In this document: positions 26,808-36,625 of the stretch, in pieces
How positions within the stretch are numbered: position 1 is the stretch's first letter
Layout: each line of letters begins with the position of its first letter
Source: DATFQE01 sp963739085
GTDB taxonomy: Bacteria > Actinomycetota > Thermoleophilia > Gaiellales > Gaiellaceae
Assembly: GCA_963739085.1 (NCBI GenBank)
Contig: CAVTZA010000018.1
Span: forward strand, 1-64,000
Direction: 5' to 3'
DNA: 64,000 nt
Notes under the pieces: generated by a model
What the model was told of the DNA's origin: nothing
Seen by the model: only the letters and a program-made list of their open reading frames with translations
The model's database searches: none
Made by a program: the position numbers and the translations under genes

Positions 26808-29211
26808 ATGCAGTCCAGCCCGACGATCGTGATGAAGGGTCGAGGTCGGCGCGCGGCGATGGGAGCTCTTCTCGTCGCCGCGCTCGTCGGCCTCGTCTCC
26901 CTGCTGATGGCGGGTAACGGCTACGCGGCCGAGGCGAAACCGAAGCCCAAGCCGAAGGTGGCCAAGCACAAGAGCAAGCCGAAGCCCAAGAAGAAGCGGT
27001 ACAGCAGGCCGAAGGTCAAGGGCCACGTCAAGAAGCGCGTGGCCACGGTGATCGGGACGCCGAGGGGCGAGACGATCGTCCTGCGGCTGAAGGCGAACAA
27101 TCCGAACAAGATCCAGGTCGACGTCGGCAACAACGGCTCGGCCGACTGGCAGTTCAACCGCAACCAGGTCAGGCAGATCGTGGTGCTCGCCCGCGGCGGC
27201 AACGACATCGTCCTCATCGACGAGTCGAACGGCGTCTTCACGGACACCGAGCAGACCATCGTCTACGGCGAGGACGGCAACGACGACCTCCGCGGCGGGA
27301 GCGGGCCCGAGCTGTTCTTCGGCGGGCTCGGCAACGACACGCTCGACACGAACAAGGGCAACGACATCGCCCTGCTCGGAGCGGGCGACGACTCGTTCAC
27401 GTGGGATCCCGGCGACGGCAGCGACGTCGTCGAGGGTCAGGCCGGCACCGACACGATGGTGTTCAACGGCAACGGGCTAGCCGAGCGGTTCGAGGCGTCG
27501 GCCGTGGGCCCGCGCGTGCGCTTCACCCGCGACCTCGGGAACATCGTCATGAACCTCGACGGCGTGGAGAAGATCCTCACGCAGGCGCTCGGCGGCGCGG
27601 ACACCGCCGTCGTCAACGACCTGAGCGGCACCGACCTGAAGAACGTCGAGCTCGAGCTCGAGAGCGCGATCGGCAGCAACGCCGGAGACGGCGCCGCCGA
27701 CAGCGTGACCGTCAACGGCACGAGCGCCGACGACACGATCAACGTCGTACCGAACGCGGGCGGCGTCGACGTGACCGGCCTCGCGGCCGCGGTCAGGATC
27801 GAGCACTCCGAGGCGGCAAACGACTCGCTGCTCGTGAACGGGCTCGGAGGCAACGACACGATCAACGGCAACGTCGGTCTCGCGGCGCTGATCAAGCTCA
27901 GCATCGACGGAGGCGCCGCCAACGACACGATCAACGGCGGCGACGGCTCGGAGCTCTTGCTCGGCGGCGACGGCAACGACGCGATCGACGGCAACCGCGG
28001 CAACGACACCGGTCTCCTCGGCGCCGGCGACGACTCGTTCCGCTGGGATCCCGGCGACGGCAACGACGTCATCGAGGGTCAGGCCGGCACCGACACGATG
28101 CTCTTCAACGGCGCCGGTGTTCCCGAGAACTTCGACGTCTCGGCGAACGGCTCCCGCGTCCGCTTCTTCCGCGACGCGGCGAACATCACCATGGATCTCG
28201 ACGACGTGGAGAAGATCCTGACGCAGGCGCTCGGCGGCGCGGACAACGCCGTCGTCAACGACCTGAGCGGGACCGACCTGCGAGAACATCGAGTTCGACC
28301 TCGAGAGCACGGTCGGCAGCAACGCTCGGCGACGGCGCGGCTGACAAGGTCACCGTCAAGGGCACGAACGCCGACGACGCGATCGGGCGTCCGGCCAGCG
28401 CCGGTGCGCGTCGACGTGACGGGCCTGCAGGCGGCGTCAGGATGGATCACTCCGAGGTCGCGAACGACAGTCTCGCCATCGAGTCCCTCGACGGCGACGA
28501 CATCGTCTCAGCGGCGGCGTTGGGCGCGGACGTCGCCAAGCTGTCGATCGACGGCGGCAACGGCGACGACGAGATGGCCGGCGGCAGCGGGGCCGACACG
28601 TTCTTCGGGAGCGCGGGCGACGACTTCGTCGACGGCAATCGTGCGAACGACATCGCCTTCCTCGGCGACGGCGACGACACGTTCCAGTGGGATCCGGGCG
28701 ACGGCAACGACGTCATCGAGGGCCAGGCCGACGCCGACACGATGCTGTTCAACGGCGCCGGTGTCGCCGAGAACTTCGACATCTCGGCGAACGGCTCCCG
28801 CGTCCGCTTCTTCCGCGACGCGGCGAACATCACCATGGATCTCGACGACGTGGAGACGATCCACACGCGGATGCTCGGCGGAATCGACACCGCCGTGGTC
28901 AACGACATGAGCGGCACCGACTGAAGCACGCCGAGTTCGACCTCGCCGGAGCGATCGGCGGCGTCACCGGCGACGGTGCGGCCGACACCGTGACCGTTCA
29001 GGGCACGGCAGCCCCTGACGACGTCGACGTCGCGGCGAACGCCGGTGCGGTCGACGTCGACGGGCTCGCAGCCGCGGTGAAGATCGAGCACTCCGAGGCG
29101 GCGAACGACCTGCTGAAGATCAACACGCTGGCCGGCAACGACGACGTGAGCGTCGGAGCAGGCGTGGCGGCGCTGATCCAGACTGCGGTCGACCTCGGCA
29201 CCGACGAGTAA
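26808..29211 (+). pseudogene. Large RTX-like repeat secreted protein, interrupted by several frameshifts
   Basis: It starts at ATG 26808 with a GGAGGAGG ribosome site, then a signal-type helix (AAMGALLVAALVGLVSLLMAG) and a Lys/Pro-rich linker (KPKPKPKVAKHKSKPK). Gly/Asp-rich RTX-like nonapeptides follow (GGNGNDTI-type, for example GLGNDTL, GAGDDSF, GDGNDAIDG). Three super-repeats of about 640 bp contain WDPGDG.DV.EGQAGTDTM.FNG and ALGGAD.AVVNDLSGTD. Frame changes near 28277, 28322, 28390, 28432 and 28922 join reading frames that all encode family sequence, giving about 800 residues. Probably extracellular and calcium-binding. No T1SS genes are near. Confidence 0.7.
27316..28924 (+). repeat. 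Three ~640-bp coding super-repeats
   Basis: Near-identical blocks begin around 27331, 27970 and 28612. The most conserved core encodes GDDSF.WDPGDG through LSGTD. Frameshifts lie at the ends of repeats 2 and 3, where the codons for GTDLK are disturbed. Confidence 0.7.
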
Positions 29212-29233
29212 CGCTCGACTGTCTCTCGAACGC

Positions 29234-29261
29234 GACCGGGGCTCCGACGGGAGCCCCGGTC
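29234..29261. terminator. Strong hairpin between convergent RTX-like and LuxR genes
   Basis: A 12-bp stem GACCGGGGCTCC/GGAGCCCCGGTC with a GACG loop between the two convergent stops. It is a likely bidirectional terminator, although the flanking T-run is weak. Confidence 0.75.
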
Positions 29262-29272
29262 TCGTTCCGTGG

Positions 29273-32023
29273 TCAGGCGGTCAGCACCTCGGCCTCCTCG
29301 GCCTGGCGCGCGAAGCGCCTGATCAGCTCGGCCCGGGAGTGCATCTTCAGCTTGCGGTAGATCCGCCCGAGGTGGAACTCGATGGTCTTGTGCGAGAGGA
29401 AGAGCGCCGTGCCGACCTCGCGGTTGGTCATCCCGCGCGCCACGTGGAGCGCGATCTGCAGCTCCTGCGGCGTGAGCTCCTCCACCTCCCAGGACTTGCG
29501 GCGTCGCAGGGTCTCGCCGCTGGCGCTGAGCTCGGCGCGCGTCCGATCGGCCCACGCTACGGCGCCCTGCTCCTCGAAGGTCTCGAGCGCGAGCCGCAGC
29601 TGCTCGCGCGCGTCGACGCGCCTGCCCGCCCGCCGGAGGCGCTCCCCGAATGCCAGCTGCGTTCTGGCGAGCGCCCAGCGGTCGTCGGACCGCTCGTGGA
29701 GCGCGAACGCCTCCTCGAACCGCTGCTCGAGCTCGTCGTCCGGGGCGAGCAGCGCCCGGGCGCGGGCGGCCGTGGCGAGCCCGACCGGGCTCTGCGTCTC
29801 GAGCGAGGCCTCGAACGCCTCGAGCGCGGCCTCGGCCTCCTCGCGCCGTCCGGCGCGCGCGTACACCTCGGCGAGCTCGGCGTTGGGCACGATCCCGCGC
29901 GAGTGGATGCCGAGCGTGCGCAGCCTGCGCGCGGCCACCTCGAGCTCGCGGGCGGCGCCTTCGAGGTCGGCGAGGCCCAGCGCGAGCAGCCCCAGCGACT
30001 GGCGGAGCCACATCGAGTAGCCGACGAGGCCGGCGTCCTCGAGCGCCGGCTGCAGCTCCTCCGCGTAGTCCAGGCACTCACGCTCGGTACCTCGGCGAGC
30101 GGTGATCGCCGCCAGGACGAGCAGCGCCTGGATCCTCGGCAGCCAGAGATCGAGCTCGCGCGCGAGCGAGAGCGCCTCCGAGGCGGCGGCGTAGCCCTCG
30201 CTCAGCAGGCCGGCGCGGTTGCCGTGCCAGGCCTGCTGGTAGAGCAGGTACGGAAGCAGGCCGACCGCGCCGTTGGCTCGCGCCTGCGAGACGTCGCGGC
30301 ACGCATGCCGGAAGCCTTCCCGCGACTGGTCGAGCCATTCGAGCGCGCTCGAGACGCGCATCAGGCCGAGCGGATCGAGCTTCGCGCCCGTGGAGACGGC
30401 CTGCTCGAGGAGCGGCAGGCCCTCGTCGGAGCGTCCGACGTAGCAGAGCGCCCAGCCGCGCGTGAGCGTGACGAGCTCGTGCAGGTCCTCGTCGTCCACC
30501 CGCTCCACGAGCTCCCGAGCGCGCTCGGCCGCGTCGAGCACGCCCTCGGCGTCGGCCACACCGAGCTGCGCGCTGCACGCCTCGGCGCAGATCTCGATCG
30601 CCAGGCGAAGGTCCACGTCCTCGAGCAGCTCGGACGCCTCGACGAGGACGGAGCCTGCTTCCCGCGGCCGCCCCGCCAGGTAGGCGATGCGCCCCTGCAG
30701 CCGCAGCGCAGCGGCGCGGAGCAGGACGTCGCGGTCCTGCTCGGCGGGCTCGCGGAGGAGCGTGAGCGCGTCCTCGGTCCTCCCCGCCCGGAAGGCGGCG
30801 TCGGCGGCCGCCTGCAACCGGCGGGGCCGGGCGTCCTGGTCGGCCGTGAGGCTCGCGGCTCGCTCGAGGGCCGCGGCGGCCGCCGCGTAGCTCGACCGCT
30901 GTTCCGCCTGCAGCGCCGCCGACTCGAGCGCGATCGCGGCCTCCTCGTCCGGCCCGAGCGCGGCGCCGGCGAGGTGCCACGCCAGCCGTTCGGCGTCGCC
31001 GCTTCGCTGCAGCGCGTCCGCGACCGCTCGATGCGCATTCCGGCGCTCCGAGGGCGGGGCGGCGTGGAACACGGCCGACCTGATCAGCGGATGCCGGAAA
31101 GCGATTCTGTGGTCGGCGATCGTCACGAGGTCGGCATCCTCGGCCGCCTCGAGCGCGCTGGCCTCGATGCCGAGCGACTCCAGGGCCGCGGCGATCGTCT
31201 CGACGTCGTCCGCGAGCGCGACAGCGACGACCACGAGCGCGCTGCGGGACTCGTCGGGCAGCGCCTCCGCGCGCCACGCGAACGCCCGCTCGAGCGTCGG
31301 GCCGGCGGGAACCGGGTGCGGAAGCGGCTCGCGCCCGGCCAGCTGGTCGCCGCTGAGCTGACGCGTGACCTCGAGCAGCGCGAGCGGGTTGCCGTGCGTC
31401 GCAGTGCAGAGCTCACGGACGACTGCCGGCGCGATGACCTCGCCGCTCAGGAGCCGCTCGGCCTCCTCGCAGCGAAGCGGGCGCAGCTCGAGGTACTCGA
31501 GCGCGGGCGCTTCGAAGCTCCGCTCTCCCCCTTCGCGGACGGCGAGCAGGATCGCGGCCGAATCGGCCACGAGGCGCTTCGCCGCGAACAGCAGCGCGTC
31601 GCTCGTGGCGCGGTCGAGCCACTGGGCGTCGTCGACGAGCACGAGCAGCGGCTTCGACTCCGCGGCCGCGGCGAGCAGGCTGAGCGTGGCCGCGCAGATC
31701 GTGAAGCGGTCGTACGTCCCAGCCGCGCTCAGGCCGAGCGCGCTCCGAAGCGCGTCCGCCTGCTGGGGTGGGATCTGGTCGAGGTGGTCGAGCAGCGGCC
31801 GCAGAAGCTCGAGCAGGCCCGAGAACTGGAGCTCTGCCTCGTACTCGACGCCCACCGCCCGGACGACCGTCATGCCCTCGGACTGCTCGGCGGCGTAGTC
31901 GAGGAGGACTGTCTTCCCCAGCCCCGCCTCACCGCGAAGCACGAGCGTCCCGCTACGCCCCCTCCGAGCGCGACCGAGCAAGTCGTCGATACGCGCACAG
32001 TCGGCTTCCCGACCGACCAGCAT
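29273..32023 (-). CDS. LAL-type LuxR transcriptional regulator with ATPase domain
   Basis: A 916-residue MalT/LAL-type regulator. The N-terminal AAA-like NTPase has GEAGLGKTVLLDYAA (Walker A, near residue 31) and LLVLVDDAQWLDRAT (Walker B). A long alpha-helical TPR-like middle follows, then a C-terminal LuxR HTH (LTPQELQIALHVARGMTNREVGTALFLSHKTIEFHLGRIYRKL). Such proteins act as ATP-gated activators responding to unknown inducers. It is convergent with the RTX-like gene, a possible target. Intact despite its length. Confidence 0.9.
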   Translation of the reverse strand: MLVGREADCARIDDLLGRARRGRSGTLVLRGEAGLGKTVLLDYAAEQSEGMTVVRAVGVEYEAELQFSGLLELLRPLLDHLDQIPPQQADALRSALGLSAAGTYDRFTICAATLSLLAAAAESKPLLVLVDDAQWLDRATSDALLFAAKRLVADSAAILLAVREGGERSFEAPALEYLELRPLRCEEAERLLSGEVIAPAVVRELCTATHGNPLALLEVTRQLSGDQLAGREPLPHPVPAGPTLERAFAWRAEALPDESRSALVVVAVALADDVETIAAALESLGIEASALEAAEDADLVTIADHRIAFRHPLIRSAVFHAAPPSERRNAHRAVADALQRSGDAERLAWHLAGAALGPDEEAAIALESAALQAEQRSSYAAAAAALERAASLTADQDARPRRLQAAADAAFRAGRTEDALTLLREPAEQDRDVLLRAAALRLQGRIAYLAGRPREAGSVLVEASELLEDVDLRLAIEICAEACSAQLGVADAEGVLDAAERARELVERVDDEDLHELVTLTRGWALCYVGRSDEGLPLLEQAVSTGAKLDPLGLMRVSSALEWLDQSREGFRHACRDVSQARANGAVGLLPYLLYQQAWHGNRAGLLSEGYAAASEALSLARELDLWLPRIQALLVLAAITARRGTERECLDYAEELQPALEDAGLVGYSMWLRQSLGLLALGLADLEGAARELEVAARRLRTLGIHSRGIVPNAELAEVYARAGRREEAEAALEAFEASLETQSPVGLATAARARALLAPDDELEQRFEEAFALHERSDDRWALARTQLAFGERLRRAGRRVDAREQLRLALETFEEQGAVAWADRTRAELSASGETLRRRKSWEVEELTPQELQIALHVARGMTNREVGTALFLSHKTIEFHLGRIYRKLKMHSRAELIRRFARQAEEAEVLTA

Positions 32024-32129
32024 TCACGTTCACGGTAGCCCAGAAACCGGCGTGCGAACAAGGCGCGCGAGCACGGACCAGGGGTTCCCCCGAAGCGAGT
32101 GGGCGGTTCCGGACGTTCAGGATCGGGAC

Positions 32130-32594
32130 ATGAAGCACGTGCTGACCTACGCGCTGGAGTTTCGCGGCGAGGCACGTGAGGACGGGCAAGGCATGTCGAT
32201 GCGGGCGAGCGCGCCGCCCTGCTCGCACGTGACCCGGCTCGCGAACGAGGGGGTCGACTCGCGCTTCGTCTACGACGACGGCGCGGAGGAGGCCTTCATG
32301 GAGTCCAGGCTGACGCTCAACGGCGAGGGAACCTTCTCCGCGGCCGTGGTGGTGGACTTCGGTCACGGGCATGGCCTGCACCTGCGCACCATTGACGACG
32401 GGCGCCTCGTGGGCTCCGCCGACGAGAACCTGAGCCACGGGACCGCGACCTTCGAGATCGTCGAGGGCAGCGGCCAGTTCGAGGGCGCGACGGGCCGCAT
32501 CACCTCGAACTTCGTCGTCAGCGACACGGGCGACCTGACCGACAACCAGGTCGGGGTCGTCTTCGTGCGCCCCCGGGCGCACGCGGAGACTTGA
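32130..32594 (+). CDS. Small beta-barrel-like protein, function unknown
   Basis: A 154-residue protein: MKHVLTYALEFRGEAREDGQ ... GHGLHLRTIDDGRLVGS ... GTATFEIVEGSGQFEGATGRITSNFVVSDTGDLTDNQVGVVF. The G-x-G-x-F-x-G-A-T-G pattern near the C-terminus resembles DUF3224/allene-oxide-cyclase-like barrels. There is no signal peptide and the function is unknown. I chose ATG 32130; the upstream in-frame extension overlaps the divergent regulator promoter. Confidence 0.6.
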   Translation: MKHVLTYALEFRGEAREDGQGMSMRASAPPCSHVTRLANEGVDSRFVYDDGAEEAFMESRLTLNGEGTFSAAVVVDFGHGHGLHLRTIDDGRLVGSADENLSHGTATFEIVEGSGQFEGATGRITSNFVVSDTGDLTDNQVGVVFVRPRAHAET

Positions 32595-32600
32595 GGGGCC

Positions 32601-32632
32601 GACCGGGAGGGCCTCGGCGGCCCTCTCCGGTC
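32601..32632. terminator. Hairpin between convergent genes at 32.6 kb
   Basis: GACCGG-AGGGCC pairs with GGCCCT-CCGGTC around a TCGGC loop, with a small bulge. It sits between the stops of two convergent genes. Confidence 0.6.
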
Positions 32633-32653
32633 GGGAGTTGCTTCAGCGCCGGG

Positions 32654-33308
32654 TCACAGACCCGCGCACTGACCCGTCTTGCCGCCGGTCACGGAGTTCG
32701 GCGATCCCTCCGAGTCGCCGATCTGCGGAGCCGGCGAGTTGCCCGCACAGTTGAGGCTGCCGTGGATCGAGTTGGTGACGTACTCGTTGCCGTCCGGATC
32801 CACCAGCACGTTGCCGTTCAGGTTCACGGAGCCGTTCACGTGGTTCCGGATGAAGCCGAACCAGAACCCGTCGTAGCCCTCGATCGTCGCTCCGCCGTTG
32901 ATCCGGTTGTCCTCGATCGCGTTCCACGTGATGTCGAACGGCCCGCCGAACGCGCCCGAGCCGCCGTGGATGTCGACGCCGCCGTTGATCGTCGTGAAGT
33001 GGATCTGCACGGAGGCCGGGTTCGTGGCATGGACGCCGCCGGAGATCGTCCCGGTGTCGACCGGGTTCTCCTCGCTGCCGAGCACGAAGGTCGCACCCTG
33101 CCTTGACGTACAGCCCGCCCCTGACGGTCACCGGCCCCTCGCTCAGGCAGGCTGCGCCCTCGGGCACGACGAGCCGCTGGTAGGTGCCGGGCGCCAGAGC
33201 CCCGGTGCAGGTCGTGGACGGCGAAGCGGCGCCGGCCACGCCCGGCGAGACGACGAGCAGCGCGCCCACGAGCGCGGCGCCGCAGAACAGACGAGTCAGC
33301 CCGTTCAT
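32654..33308 (-). pseudogene. Secreted repeat protein with a frameshift
   Basis: The first frame gives a signal peptide (MNGLTRLFCGAALVGALLVVSPGVAGA) and TCTGALAPGTYQRLVVPEGAACL...VRGGLYVK. After a one-base shift near 33098-33104 the protein continues FVLGSEENPVDTGTISGGVHATNPASVQIHFTTINGGVDIHGG and ends CAGNSPAPQIGDSEGSPNSVTGGKTGQCAGL. Repeated short beta-strand turns (NGGVDI, NGGATI, NGSVNL) suggest a right-handed beta-helix. An AGGAGGAA ribosome site precedes the ATG. Extracellular, role unknown. Confidence 0.65.
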
Positions 33309-33434
33309 CGATTCCTCCTGGTTGGGTTGCTACGACCGCAGATCGACCGCGTTTTCCACCCTACCCAGGGGCGAGCCGGACGCAAGGACCGCCGATTGAA
33401 CGGCCGCGGATCACGCGGAGTACCGGGGCAGCCG

Positions 33435-34223
33435 CTAGCGCCGTCTGCCGAGCACGAGCAGGTACTCCCGCGTGTGACGGATCTCGCCGTCCACGCGATA
33501 TGTCGTCTCGAAGAACTCGACCCAGTCGCGATGGAGGTCCTCGCGCCGGTCGCCGAGCGAGTCTGCCAGCGTCTTCGTCGGCCCGTAGCTCGTCGAGAAG
33601 AGCTCCCAGTAGGCCTCGCCCGACGGCATGCGCAGAGTCGAGACCCGCTCGTCGAGCTCGAGGTCGAACGACTCGCCGAGCAACTCCCTGACGCGGTCCT
33701 GGTCGCCCCAGTCGAAGGGGCTGCTCGGAGGCGGCGCCGGCTGGTACGCCGCCATCACCTTGAACATCTTCGCCAGGCCGCCCGTCGGGGTCCAGTTGGC
33801 CAGTACGATCCGGCCGCCGGGCGTCGTCACGCGCGCGAGCTCCCGCGCGGCCGCCTCGTGGTCGGGCGCGAACATGATCCCGCACGTCGACGAGACCTTG
33901 TCGAAGCTCGCATCGTCGAACGCGATCCGCTCGACGTCGCCGACGACATAGTCGATCTCGAGCCCGAGCTCTTCGGCTCGCTCCTTCGCCGTCTCGATCA
34001 GGACAGGCGCCAGGTCCAGCCCCGTCACCTGTGCACCGGCCGACGCTGCGCGTTCGGCGATAGCTCCGGTGCCGCAGGCGAGGTCGAGCCAGCGGTCGCC
34101 CGGCGCGGGCGCCAACGCCTCGATGACCGCGTCGTGGATGTCCGGCAGCGTCTCCGTGACCCGCTGGTACGGCCCGTTGCCCCACATGACGCTCTGCCGT
34201 TCTTTGAGCTCCTCGTATGCCAT
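33435..34223 (-). CDS. Class I SAM-dependent methyltransferase
   Basis: A 262-residue Rossmann methyltransferase: WLDLACGTGAIAERAASAGAQVTGLDLAPVLIETAKERA (motif I and II), VVGDVERIAFDDASFDKV (motif III) and VTTPGGRIVLANWTP. It is of the UbiE/Methyltransf_11 type; the substrate is unknown. ATG 34223 has AGAGGAG upstream. Long in-frame antisense sequence to 35387 belongs to the opposite reading of the lipase gene and is not part of it. Confidence 0.85.
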   Translation of the reverse strand: MAYEELKERQSVMWGNGPYQRVTETLPDIHDAVIEALAPAPGDRWLDLACGTGAIAERAASAGAQVTGLDLAPVLIETAKERAEELGLEIDYVVGDVERIAFDDASFDKVSSTCGIMFAPDHEAAARELARVTTPGGRIVLANWTPTGGLAKMFKVMAAYQPAPPPSSPFDWGDQDRVRELLGESFDLELDERVSTLRMPSGEAYWELFSTSYGPTKTLADSLGDRREDLHRDWVEFFETTYRVDGEIRHTREYLLVLGRRR

Positions 34224-34303
34224 GTCGTCTCCTCTCACTCGAGTCCGCATCACAAGACGGTGTCGACGTGCCCGACGCTTCCCTGTACGGCCGTTGGGCC
34301 GGT

Positions 34304-35572
34304 CTAGGCGCAGTGCGACCGCGGCCGCTGCAGATCGGCGAGGAGGCGGCCGAGCACGGCGGAATTGCTCGGCAGGGCGAAGTGGTCGACGCCCGGGTTG
34401 TCGGTCAGGCTGAAGTGGAAGCAGCGCATCGCCGCCCAGACGCCCACGGCGTCGTTCGTGATGTCCTCCTGGTTGATGTCGCCGTCGCGCGTGAACAGCG
34501 GGTTCGAGTCGTCGATGACCTGGCCGACCGAGAGGTCGTCGAGCCCGATGCCGACGAGGGTCTCGATCCCGGAGCCCTTCTCGGCGTAGACGTCGACGTT
34601 CGGGAACGCCGACGGATCGGCGAAGTCGACGAAGCCGATGTAGTGGTCGGCGATCTCCTTCGCCCACGGCAGGCCGGCGTCGTCGAACAGCTCGCGGTAG
34701 TCGGACGGCGTGTAGGTCTTGCCGGTCGAGGCATCTGCGACGACGGTCTCGAGGCTGTCGAAGATGCGCGGGTCGGACGCGCTCATGTAGCTCGAGGGGT
34801 TTCTGAGCATCATGTCGGCGCCCGCGCGGGCGGTCTCCTCGGTGGTCGGGATTGTGAAGTCGCGAACGTCGAGACCCGTGAAGAAGAGCGGGTAGAGGAC
34901 GCCCTGACCAGGGAAGTTGCCCGCGAACGGCGTGAACCCGTGGATGTACTTGTCCTTCCAGCGCTGCGAGGTGTGCGTCAGCAGGTACTGGATGTAGAGC
35001 GGGCCGTTCGAATGGCCGACCAGGTGGACCGGCTGGTTGCCGTTGTCGCGGTAGGTGTCCTCGATCAGCTGCTTCGTCCGGTTGAGGAAGTTCCGCATGT
35101 CGGGCGTGAGCCGGGAGTCGTAGCCGGCGACGCGAATGTCGCGGTCGCGGACGTAGCCGGCGCCCTCGAGCGCCTCGTACATGGGCTCGTAGAAGGGCGC
35201 GCTCTCGGTCTTGCCGTAGTTCTCGATCTTCACGTCGACGCCGCGCTGGTCGGAGAAACGGAGGCGCATCGGCTTGCCCCGCTTCGCCGTGTACCGCAGC
35301 GTGAGGAGTTTCATCTGGCAGACGGTCGAGAACGCCGTCGGCTCGTCGTTCAGGAAGAAGACGCGGAAGGAGCCGGACTTCGGGCACTCCGGCGCAACGG
35401 TCTGGTGGTGCACCGTCACCTTCAGCGTCGTGAAGAAGTAGGCGGGGAACATGACCACGGGCGTTCGGGCTCGACCGTGGCCGCTCGCGCTCGAGGCGGC
35501 GAGCAGCGTCGCTGCGAGGACGACGACTACGATCGCGCCGAAGCTCCGCAGGATTCCCGGATGTCGGTTCAT
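34304..35572 (-). CDS. Secreted LCAT-like lipase/acyltransferase
   Basis: A 422-residue exported alpha/beta hydrolase. A signal peptide spans residues 1-31. FYEPMYEALEGAGYVRDRDIRVAGYDSR precedes the nucleophile elbow VHLVGHSNGPLYIQYLL (GHSNG), and an Asp and the terminal NPGVDHFALPS His complete a triad. This matches the lecithin:cholesterol acyltransferase-like lipase group. AAGGGGGG precedes the ATG. Probably acts on extracellular lipids or esters; an Arg-Cys tail ends the protein. Confidence 0.8.
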   Translation of the reverse strand: MNRHPGILRSFGAIVVVVLAATLLAASSASGHGRARTPVVMFPAYFFTTLKVTVHHQTVAPECPKSGSFRVFFLNDEPTAFSTVCQMKLLTLRYTAKRGKPMRLRFSDQRGVDVKIENYGKTESAPFYEPMYEALEGAGYVRDRDIRVAGYDSRLTPDMRNFLNRTKQLIEDTYRDNGNQPVHLVGHSNGPLYIQYLLTHTSQRWKDKYIHGFTPFAGNFPGQGVLYPLFFTGLDVRDFTIPTTEETARAGADMMLRNPSSYMSASDPRIFDSLETVVADASTGKTYTPSDYRELFDDAGLPWAKEIADHYIGFVDFADPSAFPNVDVYAEKGSGIETLVGIGLDDLSVGQVIDDSNPLFTRDGDINQEDITNDAVGVWAAMRCFHFSLTDNPGVDHFALPSNSAVLGRLLADLQRPRSHCA

Positions 35573-35608
35573 GGTCCCCCCTTCGCGAGCGGCCGACTGT
35601 ACCGAACC

Positions 35609-36625
35609 TCAGCCCGACTTGGCCGCGTACTCCTCGAGCGCGTCGACGTAGCCGTCCCGGTCCTCCTGCGAGAGCCAGCTGACGCCGAACGAGTTCCGCG
35701 CGAGCTGCACGAGCTCGTCCCGGCTCAGGTGCACCGCCTCCTGCACGGCGACCAGGTTCTCGTTCACGTACCCCGGGAAGTAGGCGGGGTCGTCCGAGTT
35801 GATCGTGGCCCGCACGCCGTCGTCGAGCAGGCGCTTGATCTCGGGGGCCTTGAGCCCGTCCGTGACGTAGCTATTCGAGATCGGACAGACCGTCAGGCCG
35901 AGCCCTCGCCGGTTGATCTCGGCGATCAGCGCCGCGTCCTCGAGCGCGTTGACGCCGTGGTCGACGCGCTCCACCCCGATCTCGTCGAGGCACTGCCAGA
36001 TGTGCCGGACCGAGTTCTCCTGGTCGACGTCGCAGTGCATCGTGAGCCGGAACCCCTCCTGCCGCGCCCGCGCGAACACCTCCTTGAACTTCACCGGCGG
36101 GTTGCCCCTCTCGTCCGAGTCGAGGCCGACGCCGACGATCCAGTCGCCGTACGCCAAGGACTGCTCGAGCGTCTCCATCGCCGACTCCGCGGTGAGGTCG
36201 CGCAGGAAGCACATGATCAGCTGCGTTCGCAGGCCGAGCGACGCCTCCGCATCCTGCTGCGCCCGCCGGAAGCCCTCGACGACGGTCGCGAAGGGAATCC
36301 CGCGCATCGTGTGCGCCTGAGGATCGAAGAAGACCTCGGCGTAGACGACGTTCTGCGCGTGCGCCTTGCGGAAGTACGCCATCGCGAGGTCGTAGAAGTC
36401 CCGCTCCGTGAGCAGGACGCTCATGCCCTCGTAGTAGACCGCAAGGAACGACGCGAGATCGTCGAAGCGGTAGGCGGCACGCATCTCGGCGGCCGACGCG
36501 TAGGGCAGGTCGAGCCCGTTCCGCGTGGCCAGCTCGAACTTCAGCTCGGGCTCCAGCGTCCCCTCGAGGTGAAGATGGAGCTCCGCCTTGGGCATTCCCG
36601 CGATGAATGTCGCGAGCTCGCTCAT
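35609..36625 (-). CDS. add: Adenosine/adenine deaminase
   Basis: A 338-residue amidohydrolase: PKAELHLHLEGTLEP (zinc HxH), TMHCDVDQ (His), catalytic EIGVERVDHGVNA (His) and NSDDPAYFPGYV (Asp-Asp). MPKAELHLHLEGTLEPEL and the HxxxxDP signature fit the add family. Bacterial members of this subgroup can prefer adenine, so substrate specificity is open. The ATG at 36625 overlaps the stop of the upstream oxidoreductase (ATGA), which implies an operon. Confidence 0.88.
   Translation of the reverse strand: MSELATFIAGMPKAELHLHLEGTLEPELKFELATRNGLDLPYASAAEMRAAYRFDDLASFLAVYYEGMSVLLTERDFYDLAMAYFRKAHAQNVVYAEVFFDPQAHTMRGIPFATVVEGFRRAQQDAEASLGLRTQLIMCFLRDLTAESAMETLEQSLAYGDWIVGVGLDSDERGNPPVKFKEVFARARQEGFRLTMHCDVDQENSVRHIWQCLDEIGVERVDHGVNALEDAALIAEINRRGLGLTVCPISNSYVTDGLKAPEIKRLLDDGVRATINSDDPAYFPGYVNENLVAVQEAVHLSRDELVQLARNSFGVSWLSQEDRDGYVDALEEYAAKSG

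Noticed and set aside
20454..28924. Direct repeats resembling a CRISPR or tandem array
   Set aside because: The repeats are long, in frame and encode FN3-like or RTX-like protein domains. No short repeats with unique spacers of constant length exist in the window.
28919..28924. UGA recoding in the RTX-like gene at GTD-TGA
   Set aside because: Comparison with the other repeats shows a lost base in GAC-CTG-AAG, not a Cys codon, so it is a frameshift.
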